Source: a bacterium
GTDB lineage: Bacteria; Zhuqueibacterota; QNDG01; JAFGCO01
Length of the DNA: 64,000 bases
Direction of reading: 5' to 3'
Assembly: GCA_016930535.1 (NCBI GenBank)
Contig: JAFGGN010000065.1
Coordinates: 105,439-169,438, forward strand
Part shown: positions 54,393-64,000 of the stretch, in pieces
Layout: each line of letters starts with the position of its first letter
How positions within the stretch are numbered: position 1 is the stretch's first letter
Notes under the pieces: model-generated
Databases searched by the model: none
What the model saw: only the letters and a program-made list of their open reading frames with translations
What the model was told of the DNA's origin: nothing
Program-made: the position numbers and the translations under genes

Positions 54393-57300
54393 TCAATCCT
54401 GCAGTGCGATCACGTCCAGCGAGCCGTTCTTCATGGCCCGGATGGCCTGAACCATGGCCCAGGCCGCGGACAGCGTGGTCAGGCAGGGTACGCCGTTCGC
54501 AAGGGCGCTGCGGCCGATATTGTACTCGTCCTTGCGGGCGATTTTACCCAGGGGTGTGTTAATAATGAGCTGTATTTCCCCGTTGATGATGAGGTCCACG
54601 GCATTGGGACGTCCCTGGCCGACTTTGTTCAGCATCCTGGCAGGAACCCCCTCCTTGCGCAGGGCTTTATACGTGCCCTCCGTGGCCAGGATGGAGAATC
54701 CCAGGTCGTGCAGCTGACGCGCGATGGGCATGGCCCTGACCTTGTCGTTGTCGTTCACGCTGATAAAGGCAGCGCCTTTCACGGCAATCCTGTTGCCCGC
54801 TGCGATCTGGGCTTTGGCGAACGCGCCGCCGAAATCCTTGTCCAAACCCATGACCTCGCCCGTGGATTTCATTTCCGGACTCAGGAACGTGTGTACATTC
54901 GGGAACTTGATGAACGGGAAAACCGGGCTTTTGACGGCCACGCGGTTGTCGGGCCGTTTTTCCTTGACGTTCAGGTCCTTCAGTTTGGCACCTGCCATGA
55001 CCTTGGCCGCGATCTTGGCCCAGGGAATGCCCGTGGCCTTGCTGACAAAGGGTACCGTGCGGCTGGCACGCGGGTTGACTTCGAGCACATAAATGATCCC
55101 GTCCTTCATGGCGAACTGGACGTTGATCAGTCCCTTGACTTTGAGCATCTCTGTCATCTGTATGGTCTGCTCTCGTATGGTCCGGTACTCGTCCTCCCCG
55201 ATCATATAGGGGGGAAGCACGCATGAACTGTCTCCGGAATGCACACCTGCTTCTTCGATGTGCTGCATGAAACCGGAAATCAGGGTCTGTTCCCCGTCAC
55301 AGATGGCATCCACGTCGAATTCGAAGGCATCTTCGAGAAATTTATCCACGAGAATCGGATGGTCCGGCGATGCGGATGCAGCCTCCAGTATGTATTTTTC
55401 CAGGGAGACATCGTCGTACACGATTTCCATGGCGCGGCCGCCGAGCACGTATGACGGTCTGACCAGCACGGGATACCCGATTTTCTGGGCGATTTTCCTG
55501 GCCTCCTTGTAGGTGAAAGCCGTGCCCCATTCCGGCTGACGGATGCCCGAATTCCGGATGAGCGCGCCGAAGCGTTCCCGGTCCTCGGCCAGGTCGATGT
55601 CCTCCGGAGATGTGCCCATAATCGGCACGCCGGCTTTTTCAAGCCCCTTGGCCAGTTTGAGCGGCGTCTGACCGCCGAACTGAACGATCACGCCCGTGGG
55701 TTTTTCGAATTCAAGGACGTGCAGCACGTCCTCGAGCGTCAACGGCTCGAAATAGAGTTTGTCGGCCGTGTCGTAGTCCGTGGAAACCGTTTCCGGGTTG
55801 TTGTTGATCATGATGGTTTCATAGCCCTCTTCGCGCAGGGCCATGACCGCATGCACGCAGCAGTAGTCGAATTCAATGCCCTGGCCGATGCGGTTGGGCC
55901 CGCTTCCCAGAATCACGGCTTTGGGCTTGTCTGTGTGACGGGCTTCGTTTTCGGTTTCGTACGTTCCGTAGAGGTACGATGTTTCTGATGCGAATTCCGC
56001 GGCGCAGGTATCCACAATTTTATAAACGGGCCGTATGGCCTCGTTCTGGCGCATTTTGACGATCCGGTCCGTTTTCTTCTGCGTAAGCAGGGCCAGCCTG
56101 TGGTCCGAAAATCCCATGCGTTTGGCTTTTCGAAGCAGGTCGGCATTCAGGGGACGGGATTCGAGTTCCTTTTCCATATCGATGATCTGTCGGATCTGAA
56201 CCAGGAACCAGGGATCGATACCCGTGATTCCGTACAGATCATCGATGGTCCGGCCCCGCCTGAATGCCTCGCCGAGATAGTGTATCCGCTCCGGATTGGG
56301 TATTTTCAGTTTGTCGTCGATTTCATGATCCGTGGCGCCGGGCAGGTTTTCGAGACCCCAGCACTTGATTTCGAGAGAACGCAGGCCCTTTTGGAGCGCT
56401 TCCCTGAAGGTGCGCCCGATGGCCATGGTTTCTCCCACCGATTTCATCTGTGTGCCGAGCACCGGTTCGGTCTGGGGGAATTTTTCAAAATCCCATCTCG
56501 GTATTTTAACCACCACATAATCGATACTGGGCTCGAAGGAAGCAGGTGTTTTTCCCGTGATGTCGTTGGGTATTTCATCCAGAGTCAGTCCCACGGCCAG
56601 CTGGGCGGCGATTTTGGCAATCGGGAACCCGGTGGCTTTTGATGCCAGGGCCGAACTGCGTGAGACGCGCGGATTCATTTCGATCACGACCATGCGGCCC
56701 GTTTTCGGATCCGTGGCGAACTGGATGTTCGATCCGCCGGTTTCCACGCCGATTTCACGGATAATGGCCTTGGCCGCGTCGCGCATATACTGGTATTCCC
56801 GGTCCGTCAGGGTCTGTATGGGGGCGACCGTGATGGAGTCGCCCGTATGAACGCCCATGGGATCCAGATTCTCGATGGAGCAGATAATCACCACATTGTC
56901 CCTGAGATCCCGCATGACCTCGAGTTCGAATTCCTTCCACCCGATAATCGATTCTTCGATCAGAACCTCGCTGATGGGGCTGTTTTCCAGACCCCAGGCC
57001 ACCAGTTCCTTGTACTCCTGCATGTTGTACGCGATGCTGCCGCCGGTTCCGCCGAGCGTGTAAGCGGGCCTGATGATGGCCGGGAAACCGACCACCTGGA
57101 CCAGGTCGAGGGCTTCGTCCACTGTATGGGCAAATCCCCCCTTGGGCAGTTCGAGCCCGATTTTCAGCATGGCTTCCTTGAAAAGTTCGCGGTCTTCCGC
57201 TTTTTCAATCGCCTCCAGCTGGGCTCCGATCAGTTTGACATGATACTTGTCCAGGGCACCTGATTTGGCCAGCGCAACCGTGATGTTCAGCGCGGTTTGT

Positions 57301-57575
57301 CCGCCCATGGTGGGCAGAATGGCGTCCGGTTTTTCCTTTTCAATAATTTTAATGACGGTTTCCGGTGTCAGGGGTTCCACGTAGGTTCTGTCGGAAATTT
57401 CAGGATCCGTCATGATTGTGGCGGGATTGGAATTGATCAGCACGGTTTCGTATCCCAGCATCTTCAGGGCCTTGACTGCCTGGGTGCCGGAATAATCGAA
57501 CTCGCAGGCCTGCCCGATCACGATGGGACCGGAGCCGATAATCAGTATTTTATGGATATCCGTACGTTTTGGCAT
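54393..57575 (-). CDS. carB: Carbamoyl-phosphate synthase large subunit
   Basis: 1060 residues from ATG 57575 (GGAG upstream), the size of one full synthetase subunit. Two homologous ATP-grasp halves (first from [20 protein letters not shown], second from [19 protein letters not shown]), an oligomerisation region between them and an MGS-like allosteric domain at about 935-1060. It uses ammonia from CarA, bicarbonate and two ATP to make carbamoyl phosphate for arginine and pyrimidines. Preceded by carA 54 bp upstream. Confidence 0.97.
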   Translation of the reverse strand: MPKRTDIHKILIIGSGPIVIGQACEFDYSGTQAVKALKMLGYETVLINSNPATIMTDPEISDRTYVEPLTPETVIKIIEKEKPDAILPTMGGQTALNITVALAKSGALDKYHVKLIGAQLEAIEKAEDRELFKEAMLKIGLELPKGGFAHTVDEALDLVQVVGFPAIIRPAYTLGGTGGSIAYNMQEYKELVAWGLENSPISEVLIEESIIGWKEFELEVMRDLRDNVVIICSIENLDPMGVHTGDSITVAPIQTLTDREYQYMRDAAKAIIREIGVETGGSNIQFATDPKTGRMVVIEMNPRVSRSSALASKATGFPIAKIAAQLAVGLTLDEIPNDITGKTPASFEPSIDYVVVKIPRWDFEKFPQTEPVLGTQMKSVGETMAIGRTFREALQKGLRSLEIKCWGLENLPGATDHEIDDKLKIPNPERIHYLGEAFRRGRTIDDLYGITGIDPWFLVQIRQIIDMEKELESRPLNADLLRKAKRMGFSDHRLALLTQKKTDRIVKMRQNEAIRPVYKIVDTCAAEFASETSYLYGTYETENEARHTDKPKAVILGSGPNRIGQGIEFDYCCVHAVMALREEGYETIMINNNPETVSTDYDTADKLYFEPLTLEDVLHVLEFEKPTGVIVQFGGQTPLKLAKGLEKAGVPIMGTSPEDIDLAEDRERFGALIRNSGIRQPEWGTAFTYKEARKIAQKIGYPVLVRPSYVLGGRAMEIVYDDVSLEKYILEAASASPDHPILVDKFLEDAFEFDVDAICDGEQTLISGFMQHIEEAGVHSGDSSCVLPPYMIGEDEYRTIREQTIQMTEMLKVKGLINVQFAMKDGIIYVLEVNPRASRTVPFVSKATGIPWAKIAAKVMAGAKLKDLNVKEKRPDNRVAVKSPVFPFIKFPNVHTFLSPEMKSTGEVMGLDKDFGGAFAKAQIAAGNRIAVKGAAFISVNDNDKVRAMPIARQLHDLGFSILATEGTYKALRKEGVPARMLNKVGQGRPNAVDLIINGEIQLIINTPLGKIARKDEYNIGRSALANGVPCLTTLSAAWAMVQAIRAMKNGSLDVIALQD

Positions 57576-57629
57576 AATTCTCCGTTTGGCTGTTTTGCGT
57601 TCTTCTCCGATGCACAATGTGCCTATGAA

Positions 57630-58754
57630 TCAGGATGACTTGTTCATCATCTCCGCAAACCGGTGAAACAGGTACAACGAGTCATGCGGTCCGGGAGAGG
57701 CTTCCGGATGATACTGCACCGAATACACGGGTATTTCTGCATGTTCCATGCCTTCGACCGTGCCGTCGTTCAGGTTCAGATGCGTAATGTGAATGCCTTT
57801 GTCCCGGATGGAATCTGTATCGACGGCAAAATTATGGTTCTGCGCGGTGATTTCGATAACGGATGTTTTCAGATCCTTGACCGGGTGATTGCTGCCGTGA
57901 TGGCCGAATTTCAGTTTGAACGTGCGGGCGCCGAGGGCCAGGCACAGAATCTGGTGCCCCAGACAGATGCCGAACATGGGTTTGAATCCAATCAGGGAAC
58001 GGACGCTCTCTACCGCATACGCTACGGCAGCCGGATCCCCGGGACCGTTCGACAGGAAAATGCCGTCCGGATTCAGGGAGCGAACCTGTTCCGCGGTCGT
58101 GGACGCGGGAATCACCGTGACGCGAAAACCGAATGAGCGCAGCAGGCGGAGGATGTTGTGCTTGATTCCGTAGTCGTAGGCCACGACATGAAACTGCCTT
58201 TCTGCCAGGGTTTTCATGCCCTCGTAGTACCACTGTTTCGGAACCTCTGGTTCCCATTCCCGGATCCGGTCGGAGGTCACGTACCGGACCAGGTCCCTGC
58301 CTTCCATGGGCGGATGCTGTTTCAGCTTCTCGTTCATCTCGGCGATACTCAGCCCTTCGGTCGACAGGATGCCCAGCATGGCGCCTTTCTCGCGGATGTG
58401 CCGGGTCAGCTCACGTGTATCGATTTGATGAATGCCCGGAATGTCGTGTCTGAGCAGATACTCGTGCAGTGTCTCCGTGGATCTGAAATTACTCGGCAGT
58501 TCACACAGTTCCCGGACGATAAATCCCTCCACCTGGGGTTTTTCGGATTCCACATCCTCGGGATTGATTCCGTAATTTCCGATATGCGGATATGTCATGG
58601 TCACCATCTGTCCCTTGTATGAAGGATCCGTCAGTATTTCCTGATAGCCGGTCATGCCGGTATTGAATACAACTTCACCGATTGTCGTGCCCGGCGCACC
58701 GAATCCTTCTCCCGTAAATACGCGTCCGTCTTCAAGCAGTAAAATGGATTCCAT
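57630..58754 (-). CDS. carA: Carbamoyl-phosphate synthase small subunit
   Basis: 374 residues. N-terminal CPSase small-chain domain (about 1-150, starting [17 protein letters not shown]) and class I glutamine amidotransferase domain with nucleophile Cys in [16 protein letters not shown] and the His-Glu pair in YHPEASPGP. It releases ammonia from glutamine and channels it to CarB. AAGGAA precedes the ATG. Confidence 0.97.
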   Translation of the reverse strand: MESILLLEDGRVFTGEGFGAPGTTIGEVVFNTGMTGYQEILTDPSYKGQMVTMTYPHIGNYGINPEDVESEKPQVEGFIVRELCELPSNFRSTETLHEYLLRHDIPGIHQIDTRELTRHIREKGAMLGILSTEGLSIAEMNEKLKQHPPMEGRDLVRYVTSDRIREWEPEVPKQWYYEGMKTLAERQFHVVAYDYGIKHNILRLLRSFGFRVTVIPASTTAEQVRSLNPDGIFLSNGPGDPAAVAYAVESVRSLIGFKPMFGICLGHQILCLALGARTFKLKFGHHGSNHPVKDLKTSVIEITAQNHNFAVDTDSIRDKGIHITHLNLNDGTVEGMEHAEIPVYSVQYHPEASPGPHDSLYLFHRFAEMMNKSS

Positions 58755-58794
58755 CTTGTTCCTTGTTTTCTCGTGTCATTCAGATCTGCCGGGC

Positions 58795-60081
58795 TCAGCC
58801 GATGACCGTTCCCGACGGGATGATTCCGTTTTTCGGTACAATGACAATGCCTTCCCGGATCACATAATTGTCTTCCTTGACTTCCTGATCCCGGTTCCGG
58901 TTGAGGATCTGTACATTGTCGCCGATGCGTGCGTTTTTGTCGATGATGGCCTTTTCGATGATACAATCCCCGCCGATCAGCGTATCCGGCAGGTCCCTTT
59001 TCAGGTTTTCCTCCCGGTCTTCATCGTTTTCGTAGAAATCACGGCCCATGATGATCGAATTCCGGATCTGTGATCCTGACCTGATTCTGGACCGGATTCC
59101 GATCATGGAGCTTTCCACGCTGCACTCCTCCAGAATCGATCCGTCACTGATAATGGAGTTGCACACCCGGCAGCCGGCGACTTTGGCGCCCGGCAGATAG
59201 CGGGGCCGCGAATATATGGGGCGCCGCTGAAGATAAAAGTTGAATTTCGGCATTGGGGTGCAGAGATCCATCATGGCATTGTAATACGATCCGATGGTTC
59301 CGACATCCTCCCAGTATCCGTCAAACAGGTATCCATACACTTTCCTGGTACGTATGGCATGGGGGATGATGCCCTTTCCGAAATCCGCATGGTCCGAATC
59401 GGACAACACATCATAGAGTATATCCCGGTTGAAGAGATAAATCCCCATGGAACCGAGGAATTGGCGGTTGTCCGAAGCGTATCGGTATTTTTTCAGCATA
59501 TCAGGGGATAACCGGTACGGCGCCATGGCCTCTTCGGTCTGGGGCTTTTCGATAAAATCCACAATCTGACCGTTATCGCCCAGTTTCAGAATGCCGAATC
59601 CCGGGACCTGCTCAGCAGACACGGGAAGCACACCGACGGTGACTTCGGCCTTGTTCTCTATATGAAAGGTCAGGAGGTCCTGATAATCCATGGAATACAG
59701 ATGATCGCCGGCCAGAATCAGGTGATAATCGACTCCTTTGGTCTGAAAGTACCGCAAATTCTTTCGCACGGAGTCCGCGGTTCCCTGGTACCAGTCCGTG
59801 TATTCGAGTGTCTGCTGCGCCGCCAGTATCTGCACGAATCCCTGCGAAAACGGTGCGAAAAAATAGGTGCTGGAAATATGACGGTTCAGGGAAACGGAAT
59901 TGAACTGGGTCAGCACGAATATTTTACGTATGGACGAATTGATACAGTTGCTGATTGGTATGTCGATAAGGCGAAACTTGCCCGCGATGGGAACGGCGGG
60001 TTTGGCGCGGTCCTTGGTCAGGGGCCAAAGACGGCTTCCGGCTCCGCCTGCCATGATGATGCCAAGCACATTTTCTGACAT
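58795..60081 (-). CDS. glgC: Glucose-1-phosphate adenylyltransferase (GlgC)
   Basis: 428 residues from ATG 60081 (AAGGGGGTG upstream; a GTG two codons earlier is possible). Nucleotidyltransferase with GIIMAGGAGSRLWPLTKDRA (Walker-like pyrophosphate loop) and LIDIPISNCINSSIRKI, and a left-handed beta-helix C-terminus (about 290-428). It makes ADP-glucose for glycogen synthesis. Lies 33 bp after the molybdopterin gene and 40 bp before carA, so it is likely part of the same operon. glgA and glgB are not in this window. Confidence 0.95.
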   Translation of the reverse strand: MSENVLGIIMAGGAGSRLWPLTKDRAKPAVPIAGKFRLIDIPISNCINSSIRKIFVLTQFNSVSLNRHISSTYFFAPFSQGFVQILAAQQTLEYTDWYQGTADSVRKNLRYFQTKGVDYHLILAGDHLYSMDYQDLLTFHIENKAEVTVGVLPVSAEQVPGFGILKLGDNGQIVDFIEKPQTEEAMAPYRLSPDMLKKYRYASDNRQFLGSMGIYLFNRDILYDVLSDSDHADFGKGIIPHAIRTRKVYGYLFDGYWEDVGTIGSYYNAMMDLCTPMPKFNFYLQRRPIYSRPRYLPGAKVAGCRVCNSIISDGSILEECSVESSMIGIRSRIRSGSQIRNSIIMGRDFYENDEDREENLKRDLPDTLIGGDCIIEKAIIDKNARIGDNVQILNRNRDQEVKEDNYVIREGIVIVPKNGIIPSGTVIG

Positions 60082-60114
60082 AATCACCCCCTTGATGGGA
60101 AGACAGTTATTCTG

Positions 60115-60771
60115 CTAACGATGGTGAATAATCGTATCGTTCTTTGACCGGTACCGGTCGTTCTTCCAGGGATCGGCTGTATTGCTGTATCCTTTCGATT
60201 CCCAGGTTCCTGTTTCAGGCCCGGACGTGAACCGCATCTCAGTAAGCCATTTGGCACTTTTATATCCGTATTTCGAAGGCACGATCACTCGAACGGGTCC
60301 GCCGTTTTCCGTTTCCAGATCATGTCCCTCCCACCGGAAGGCGAGCAGATCCCGGTCACCGGTGCATGCCTCGATGGGAAGAAATGTGGTATAGCCGTCT
60401 GCCGCTGCAAAGGTGATAAACCGTGCGGATTCCAGGGGAGAGGCCAGGCGGATCACATCCCGCAGCCGCACTCCGGTCCAGCGGTTGTCCAGGCGGCTCC
60501 AGCCTGTCACGCAATGAAAATCGGAAACCACCGTGACTGTATCCAGCCGGGAAAAAGCGCTCCAGTCCAGGACGACCGTGTCTTTAACCGCACCTGTCAG
60601 GGTCAATGTCCAGTTGTGCCGGTTCAGTTCCGGAATATGGCTGTAATATAAATTCGGGAAATCCGCGATGACGTTTTGTCCGGGAGGAATCCGTCCGTCC
60701 GGGGCAGGCTTGCGTGCCGCACCGGGGCATGCTGTCAGAAGCAGCAGCAGGTTCACGGATAAAATCCGCAT
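60115..60771 (-). CDS. Molybdopterin-dependent oxidoreductase lipoprotein (sulfite-oxidase fold)
   Basis: 218 residues from ATG 60771, chosen to give a short lipoprotein signal ending in LLLLLTACPG; starts at 60831 and 60885 are also open. The mature part is the oxidored_molyb domain with likely Mo-ligand Cys in DFHCVTGWSRLDNRWTGV. GGPVRVIVPSKYGYKSAKW lies at the C-terminal side. Similar to MsrP/YedY-type and archaeal single-domain forms that repair oxidised Met. No membrane partner (MsrQ-like) nearby. Substrate unknown. Confidence 0.8.
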   Translation of the reverse strand: MRILSVNLLLLLTACPGAARKPAPDGRIPPGQNVIADFPNLYYSHIPELNRHNWTLTLTGAVKDTVVLDWSAFSRLDTVTVVSDFHCVTGWSRLDNRWTGVRLRDVIRLASPLESARFITFAAADGYTTFLPIEACTGDRDLLAFRWEGHDLETENGGPVRVIVPSKYGYKSAKWLTEMRFTSGPETGTWESKGYSNTADPWKNDRYRSKNDTIIHHR

Positions 60772-60910
60772 CGTCAGGGGCGGATTGAATATATTTATTA
60801 AATATTGAATATTTTTATTATATTTTTTCATTTTAAGAATATTTATTCTATCTGTTTCATCGATTATAATATAGCAAAGCCGCAAGGGTTTTGCAAGAAA
60901 AACCCTGCAG

Positions 60911-60954
60911 GCAAAGAAAAACCCTTCTGTCGGGCCAATAATTGGAGAAGGGTT
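60911..60954 (-). terminator. Intrinsic terminator of prfA
   Basis: AACCCTTCT/AGAAGGGTT stem with a 17-nt loop, followed on the minus strand by TTTTTCTTTG. Starts 32 bp after the prfA stop. Confidence 0.82.
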
Positions 60955-60985
60955 CTGCGGTCAGTCATATTGAATTTATCCGGTT

Positions 60986-62077
60986 TCATTGGTTTTCTTT
61001 CAGCTTTTCGTCCCGTTCGGCAATCTTCAATTGCTCGATAATTTCATCGGGTTCTCCGGAAAGAATTTCATGCAGCCGGTACAGGGTCAGGTTGATGCGA
61101 TGATCCGTGACGCGGCTCTGGGGGAAATTGTATGTCCGGATTTTCGCACTGCGGTCCCCGGATCCGATCATGGACCGCCGGCTGGCCTTGACCTTTGCCT
61201 CTTCTTCCTTTATTTTGATGTCGTACAGACGGGCGCGCAGTACCTTGAACGCCTTCGCTTTGTTTTTATGCTGTGATTTTTCGTCCTGGCACGTGACGAT
61301 CAGGCCCGTGGGCACATGTGTGATGCGTACGGCGGAATCCGTGGTATTGACGCTCTGTCCGCCTGGCCCGGATGACCGGTACACGTCGATGCGCAGATCC
61401 TTGGGATCGATTTCTATATCCACATCCTCGGCTTCCGGCAGGACGACGACCGAAGCGGCTGATGTGTGAATCCTTCCGCCCGTTTCAGTGGCCGGTACAC
61501 GCTGTACGCGATGTACCCCGCTTTCATATTTCAGATTGCCATATACATGATTTCCTGAAATCGAAAATATAATTTCCTTGAATCCTCCCAGTCCAGTGGG
61601 ATTGCTGTTCATGATTTCCTGCTGCCAGCCCTGATTCTCGATATACTTTACATACATGCGGTACAGGTCGCCTGCGAACAGGGCTGCTTCTTCGCCTCCG
61701 GTACCCGCACGGATTTCCATGATGGCGTTTTTCTCGTCCTGGGGATCCCTGGGAGTCAGGAGCACACGCAGTTCCTCTTCGAGCTGCTCCATGCGTGATT
61801 CCAGTTCCGTCAGTTCCTCTTTGGCAAGTTCCCTGAGTTCCGGATCGGATTCGGTCTGAAGCAGGGACGTATCATCCTCGATCTGGTGCAGAACCTGCTG
61901 ATAGGACTTGGATTTGTTGATCAGGGGCTGAAGCGACTTGTATTCTTTATTGAGCGCGGCCAGTTTTTCGGGCTGTCTTCCGATATCAGGATCTTCCATT
62001 TTCTTCAATATGTCCTGATAACGGATTTCCGCCTGATTCAGTTTGTTCAGCAGTCCTTTTTGTTCCGCCGATGCCAT
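60986..62077 (-). CDS. prfA: Peptide chain release factor 1
   Basis: 363 residues, normal length. The PxT motif in RVPATETGGRIHT reads UAA/UAG; the GGQ motif is at 239-241 (SSGPGGQSVNTTDSAVRITH). Releases the finished peptide. The ATG overlaps the DUF1385 stop by one base (TAATG). The usual next gene prmC, whose product methylates the GGQ Gln, is absent; a terminator follows instead. Confidence 0.97.
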   Translation of the reverse strand: MASAEQKGLLNKLNQAEIRYQDILKKMEDPDIGRQPEKLAALNKEYKSLQPLINKSKSYQQVLHQIEDDTSLLQTESDPELRELAKEELTELESRMEQLEEELRVLLTPRDPQDEKNAIMEIRAGTGGEEAALFAGDLYRMYVKYIENQGWQQEIMNSNPTGLGGFKEIIFSISGNHVYGNLKYESGVHRVQRVPATETGGRIHTSAASVVVLPEAEDVDIEIDPKDLRIDVYRSSGPGGQSVNTTDSAVRITHVPTGLIVTCQDEKSQHKNKAKAFKVLRARLYDIKIKEEEAKVKASRRSMIGSGDRSAKIRTYNFPQSRVTDHRINLTLYRLHEILSGEPDEIIEQLKIAERDEKLKENQ

Positions 62078-63039
62078 TACACTTTCCCGGGATTTTCAGG
62101 TTGTACCCATTCGACATCGCTTCCGACCTCTTCGTTCAGGGCCGCTTTCAATGCGACCAGGGCCACTTCAAGCTGGCTGTTATCCGGCTCTTTGGTCGTG
62201 ATGCGCTGCAGCCATAACCCGGGCGCCACCAGCACCTGGGCAATTTGTTTGCCGTACTTCGAAGAGGAGAGCCGTATGATTTCATAACTGAGTCCGCCGA
62301 TCACCGGGATGAACAGGAGACGGATCAGGCGTTCACTGATGTTGTCCGGACGTCCCAGGGGGATGAAAACGAGAATCGAAACGATCATGACCACGAGAAG
62401 AAAACTGGTTCCGCAACGGGGATGATGCGTGGTGAAGGATTTGACACTTTCCGGTGTCAGCGGCTGACCGTTTTCGAATGCGAATATGGATTTGTGTTCC
62501 GCACCATGATATTCGAATACGCGCCGGATATCCTTCCAGAGACTGATCAGAAAAAGATAAGCCAGAAAGAGCAGCAGGCGAAAAAGCCCGTCCACAAGAT
62601 TGAACGAAACCCGGCCCGTGGCGCCCACGAGGTCAGTCAGGATGAGCGGCAGGTAGAAGAAAATACCGATTCCCATTCCGAGGGCCACGATCATGGTAAG
62701 CACGATGGTCAGATCGCTGCCGCCGGATTTGCCGGTATTTTTACCCTGATCCGGTTTTTTCTTTTTATCCGCCGTTTCTTCCTCCATGGCTACGGAACTG
62801 GAAAAATTCAATGCCCGTATGCCCATGACCATGGATTCGATAAGCACCACACCGCCGCGAATGAAGGGCCAGCCGAGCATCCTGAAGCGCCGGGTCCATG
62901 ACTGAAATGCTTCTTTTTTAAGCAGAATCCCGCCGTCCGGTTTTCTTACGGCTACGGTTACATACTCCGGTGAACGCATCATCACACCCTCGAGTACGGC
63001 CTGGCCTCCCACCATGATCTGATCTTGTTTTTTCATCAT
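62077..63039 (-). CDS. DUF1385-family membrane protein
   Basis: 320 residues from the ATG pair at 63039; the longest frame starts 9 codons earlier at 63066. The DUF1385 signature is VGGQAVLEGVMMRSPEYVTV (about 8-27), with further conserved YHGAEHKSIFAFENG and THHPRCGTSFLLVV. About five helices. Function unestablished; the family is often next to prfA and rpmE, as here. Overlaps prfA by one base. Confidence 0.92.
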   Translation of the reverse strand: MMKKQDQIMVGGQAVLEGVMMRSPEYVTVAVRKPDGGILLKKEAFQSWTRRFRMLGWPFIRGGVVLIESMVMGIRALNFSSSVAMEEETADKKKKPDQGKNTGKSGGSDLTIVLTMIVALGMGIGIFFYLPLILTDLVGATGRVSFNLVDGLFRLLLFLAYLFLISLWKDIRRVFEYHGAEHKSIFAFENGQPLTPESVKSFTTHHPRCGTSFLLVVMIVSILVFIPLGRPDNISERLIRLLFIPVIGGLSYEIIRLSSSKYGKQIAQVLVAPGLWLQRITTKEPDNSQLEVALVALKAALNEEVGSDVEWVQPENPGKV

Positions 63040-63049
63040 GTCAGTCCAT

Positions 63050-63089
63050 AAAAAAGCGGAATACAAGTTTAATTAAACCTGTATTCCGC
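63050..63089 (-). terminator. Perfect hairpin with T6 after rpmE
   Basis: GCGGAATACA and TGTATTCCGC, 10-bp arms around GTTTAATTAAAC-like inner pairing, followed on the minus strand by TTTTTT. It lies 22 bp after the rpmE stop and just before the DUF1385 start, so it limits read-through from rpmE to DUF1385-prfA. Confidence 0.88.
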
Positions 63090-63110
63090 ATGTTCTCTTT
63101 TCGACATTGT

Positions 63111-63329
63111 CTATGACGCGTCGCTTTTCTGTTCCAGTTTATACTTGCGCATAAACTTCTCAACACGGCCCGCCGTATCGATCAGTTTCTGTTTTCCCGT
63201 ATAAAACGGATGACATTCGGAGCAAATTTCCGTATGTATATCGCCGGCCACAGAGCGGGTCTTGAACGTGTTCCCGCAGGCGCACGTTACGGTTGACTCT
63301 TTATAATCCGGATGAATTTCTGCTTTCAC
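63111..63329 (-). CDS. rpmE: 50S ribosomal protein L31, zinc type
   Basis: 72 residues from GTG 63329 (GGAGG eight bases upstream); the family start [11 protein letters not shown] fits this and not the longer frame. Zinc ligands in VTCACGNTF and ICSECHPFY (CxC plus CxxC) mark the C+ form. It binds the 5S/23S region of the ribosome. First gene of the rpmE-DUF1385-prfA group. Confidence 0.95.
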   Translation of the reverse strand: MKAEIHPDYKESTVTCACGNTFKTRSVAGDIHTEICSECHPFYTGKQKLIDTAGRVEKFMRKYKLEQKSDAS

Positions 63330-63359
63330 TGTGACAACCTCCAACTCTTGAATTTTCAA

Positions 63360-64000
63360 ACTTACAAAGATACTAAATTACGGGCATGATTGCAAGTGAA
63401 AATTGCATATGAGTGTATGGGTAAATTGGTATATGGGTATATGAGTATATGAGTCCCTGCGTCCCGTTCCCCTAAAAATGACCGCGGACGGCGAAAAGCA
63501 GTAGAAGCGTAAACGGGTATATGAGTATATGGGTCCACCCGGCCCGCCCCTCGGAAACATCGGACCGCGGGAAAATCACAAATCTCAAAAAACAAATAAA
63601 TTCCAAAAAGCAAACAACAAATTCAAAAAAGAGGGCCTTGTTCTTATCTTTTTGGATGGCGGGGCTTGCGTTTGTGCGAAAAGGCCGGCCCAGGTTATCT
63701 CGACAGCGCTTCTCAAATCTTCAGGCATACTGCATCGAATACGGGTTGCCATGAGCATACAATAAGCAAATGCTTCTTTTGGTACTTTTCTTACGCTAAG
63801 AAAAGTACAAAATCCCTGGTGGACGGAATCAGGTGTTGCACTTAACAACAGCAGTTGGCGGACTGAGGACCGCGGGTAAATCCCAAATGACAAATAAATT
63901 CAAAACAACAAATTCAAAAATTCAAACAAATCACGTACGGCGTACTGCTGACCTTAAATTCTTCGGAGAGATGGAGAAGATGAGAAACGGAGATGCTAAA
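63360..64000. repeat. 640-bp spacer made almost wholly of dispersed repeats
   Basis: In order: GTATATGAGTATATG strings with C-rich tails at 63405-63456 and 63498-63545; GGACCGCGG plus CAAAT-rich string at 63562-63634; a stretch open on both strands at 63640-63770; a palindrome at 63782-63808; a second GGACCGCGG plus CAAAT-rich string at 63867-63936; a GAGAAACGG unit at 63960-63992. None of the small frames in it is convincing. Confidence 0.65.
63782..63808. repeat. Perfect palindrome GTACTTTTCTTA / TAAGAAAAGTAC
   Basis: 12-bp arms with a 3-nt CGC loop. It is not beside any accepted gene end, so it is more likely part of a repeat element than a terminator. Confidence 0.7.

Noticed and set aside
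63585..63893. 102-residue minus-strand frame
   Set aside because: It starts and ends in repeat strings and the middle looks like part of a repeat element.
1..64000. tRNA or rRNA genes
   Set aside because: None recognised by eye; a covariance search (tRNAscan-SE, Infernal) would settle it.

Overview
The window looks like chromosomal DNA from an uncultivated or little-studied bacterium of the FCB group. It could belong to the Calditrichota / KSB1 / Ignavibacteriota neighbourhood or to a deep Bacteroidota lineage. Three observations support this. There are two clear type IX secretion (T9SS) C-terminal sorting domains of the YPNPFNP type and one decayed one. There is a SusC/SusD outer-membrane pair. 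The signalling proteins are LytS/LytTR kinases, a Reg_prop/Y_Y_Y hybrid sensor and an ECF sigma/anti-sigma pair. This is inference from gene content; no rRNA, tRNA or other phylogenetic anchor was seen.

Layout. 0-9 kb: end of a membrane protein, a T9SS-secreted esterase, and an alpha-glucan block (GH97 lipoprotein, GH13 enzyme) interrupted by an A+T-rich PIN-toxin/antitoxin module with its own promoter and palindromic operator. 9-15 kb: a 1224-residue propeller histidine kinase, with the wreck of a ricin-lectin/T9SS protein pressed against its 3' end, then a Cys-rich exported protein and TrmO. 15-23.3 kb: two paralogous LytS kinases plus a LytTR regulator, divergent from susC/susD. 23.3-31 kb: a tandem-repeat spacer, a VWA-like lipoprotein with a membrane partner, rho, a BASS transporter, a cupin, a DEDD exonuclease, a cold-shock protein and a surface c-type cytochrome. 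31-37.3 kb: a large Lhr-type helicase, then a RAYT (REP-associated tyrosine transposase) bracketed by three related palindromes, and a chimeric broken gene. 37.6-48.3 kb: a DauR/YheO-like regulator with a PLP enzyme and a tautomerase, an Fe-S aldo/keto reductase, a DUF2339 protein, a YadA-head-like surface protein, a hydrolase lipoprotein and a flavodoxin. 48.2-52.3 kb: an ECF sigma, anti-sigma, HEAT and HEAT operon. 52.6-63.4 kb: a QueG-like Fe-S protein, then on the minus strand rpmE-DUF1385-prfA and a molybdopterin enzyme-glgC-carA-carB-methyltransferase run.

The most unusual property lies outside the genes. Spacers carry several families of short word-like repeats: AAAGAACAAAG strings, GTATATGAGTATATG strings with C-rich tails, GAGAATGAGAAACGG units, CGCAGAGGCGCAGAG strings, and GGACCGCGG followed by CAAAT-rich strings. 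They are stacked in composite blocks at about 2.8, 23.5, 39.2-40.4, 52.4 and 63.4-64.0 kb. In three genes the AAAGAACAAAG family runs into the end of the reading frame, and in two of these it supplies the stop codon. The RAYT/REP locus and these blocks are the best candidates for further work.

Gene starts were chosen by Shine-Dalgarno spacing and family start position, so several differ from the longest open frame. Function names rest on motif recognition by eye. No database search was run.
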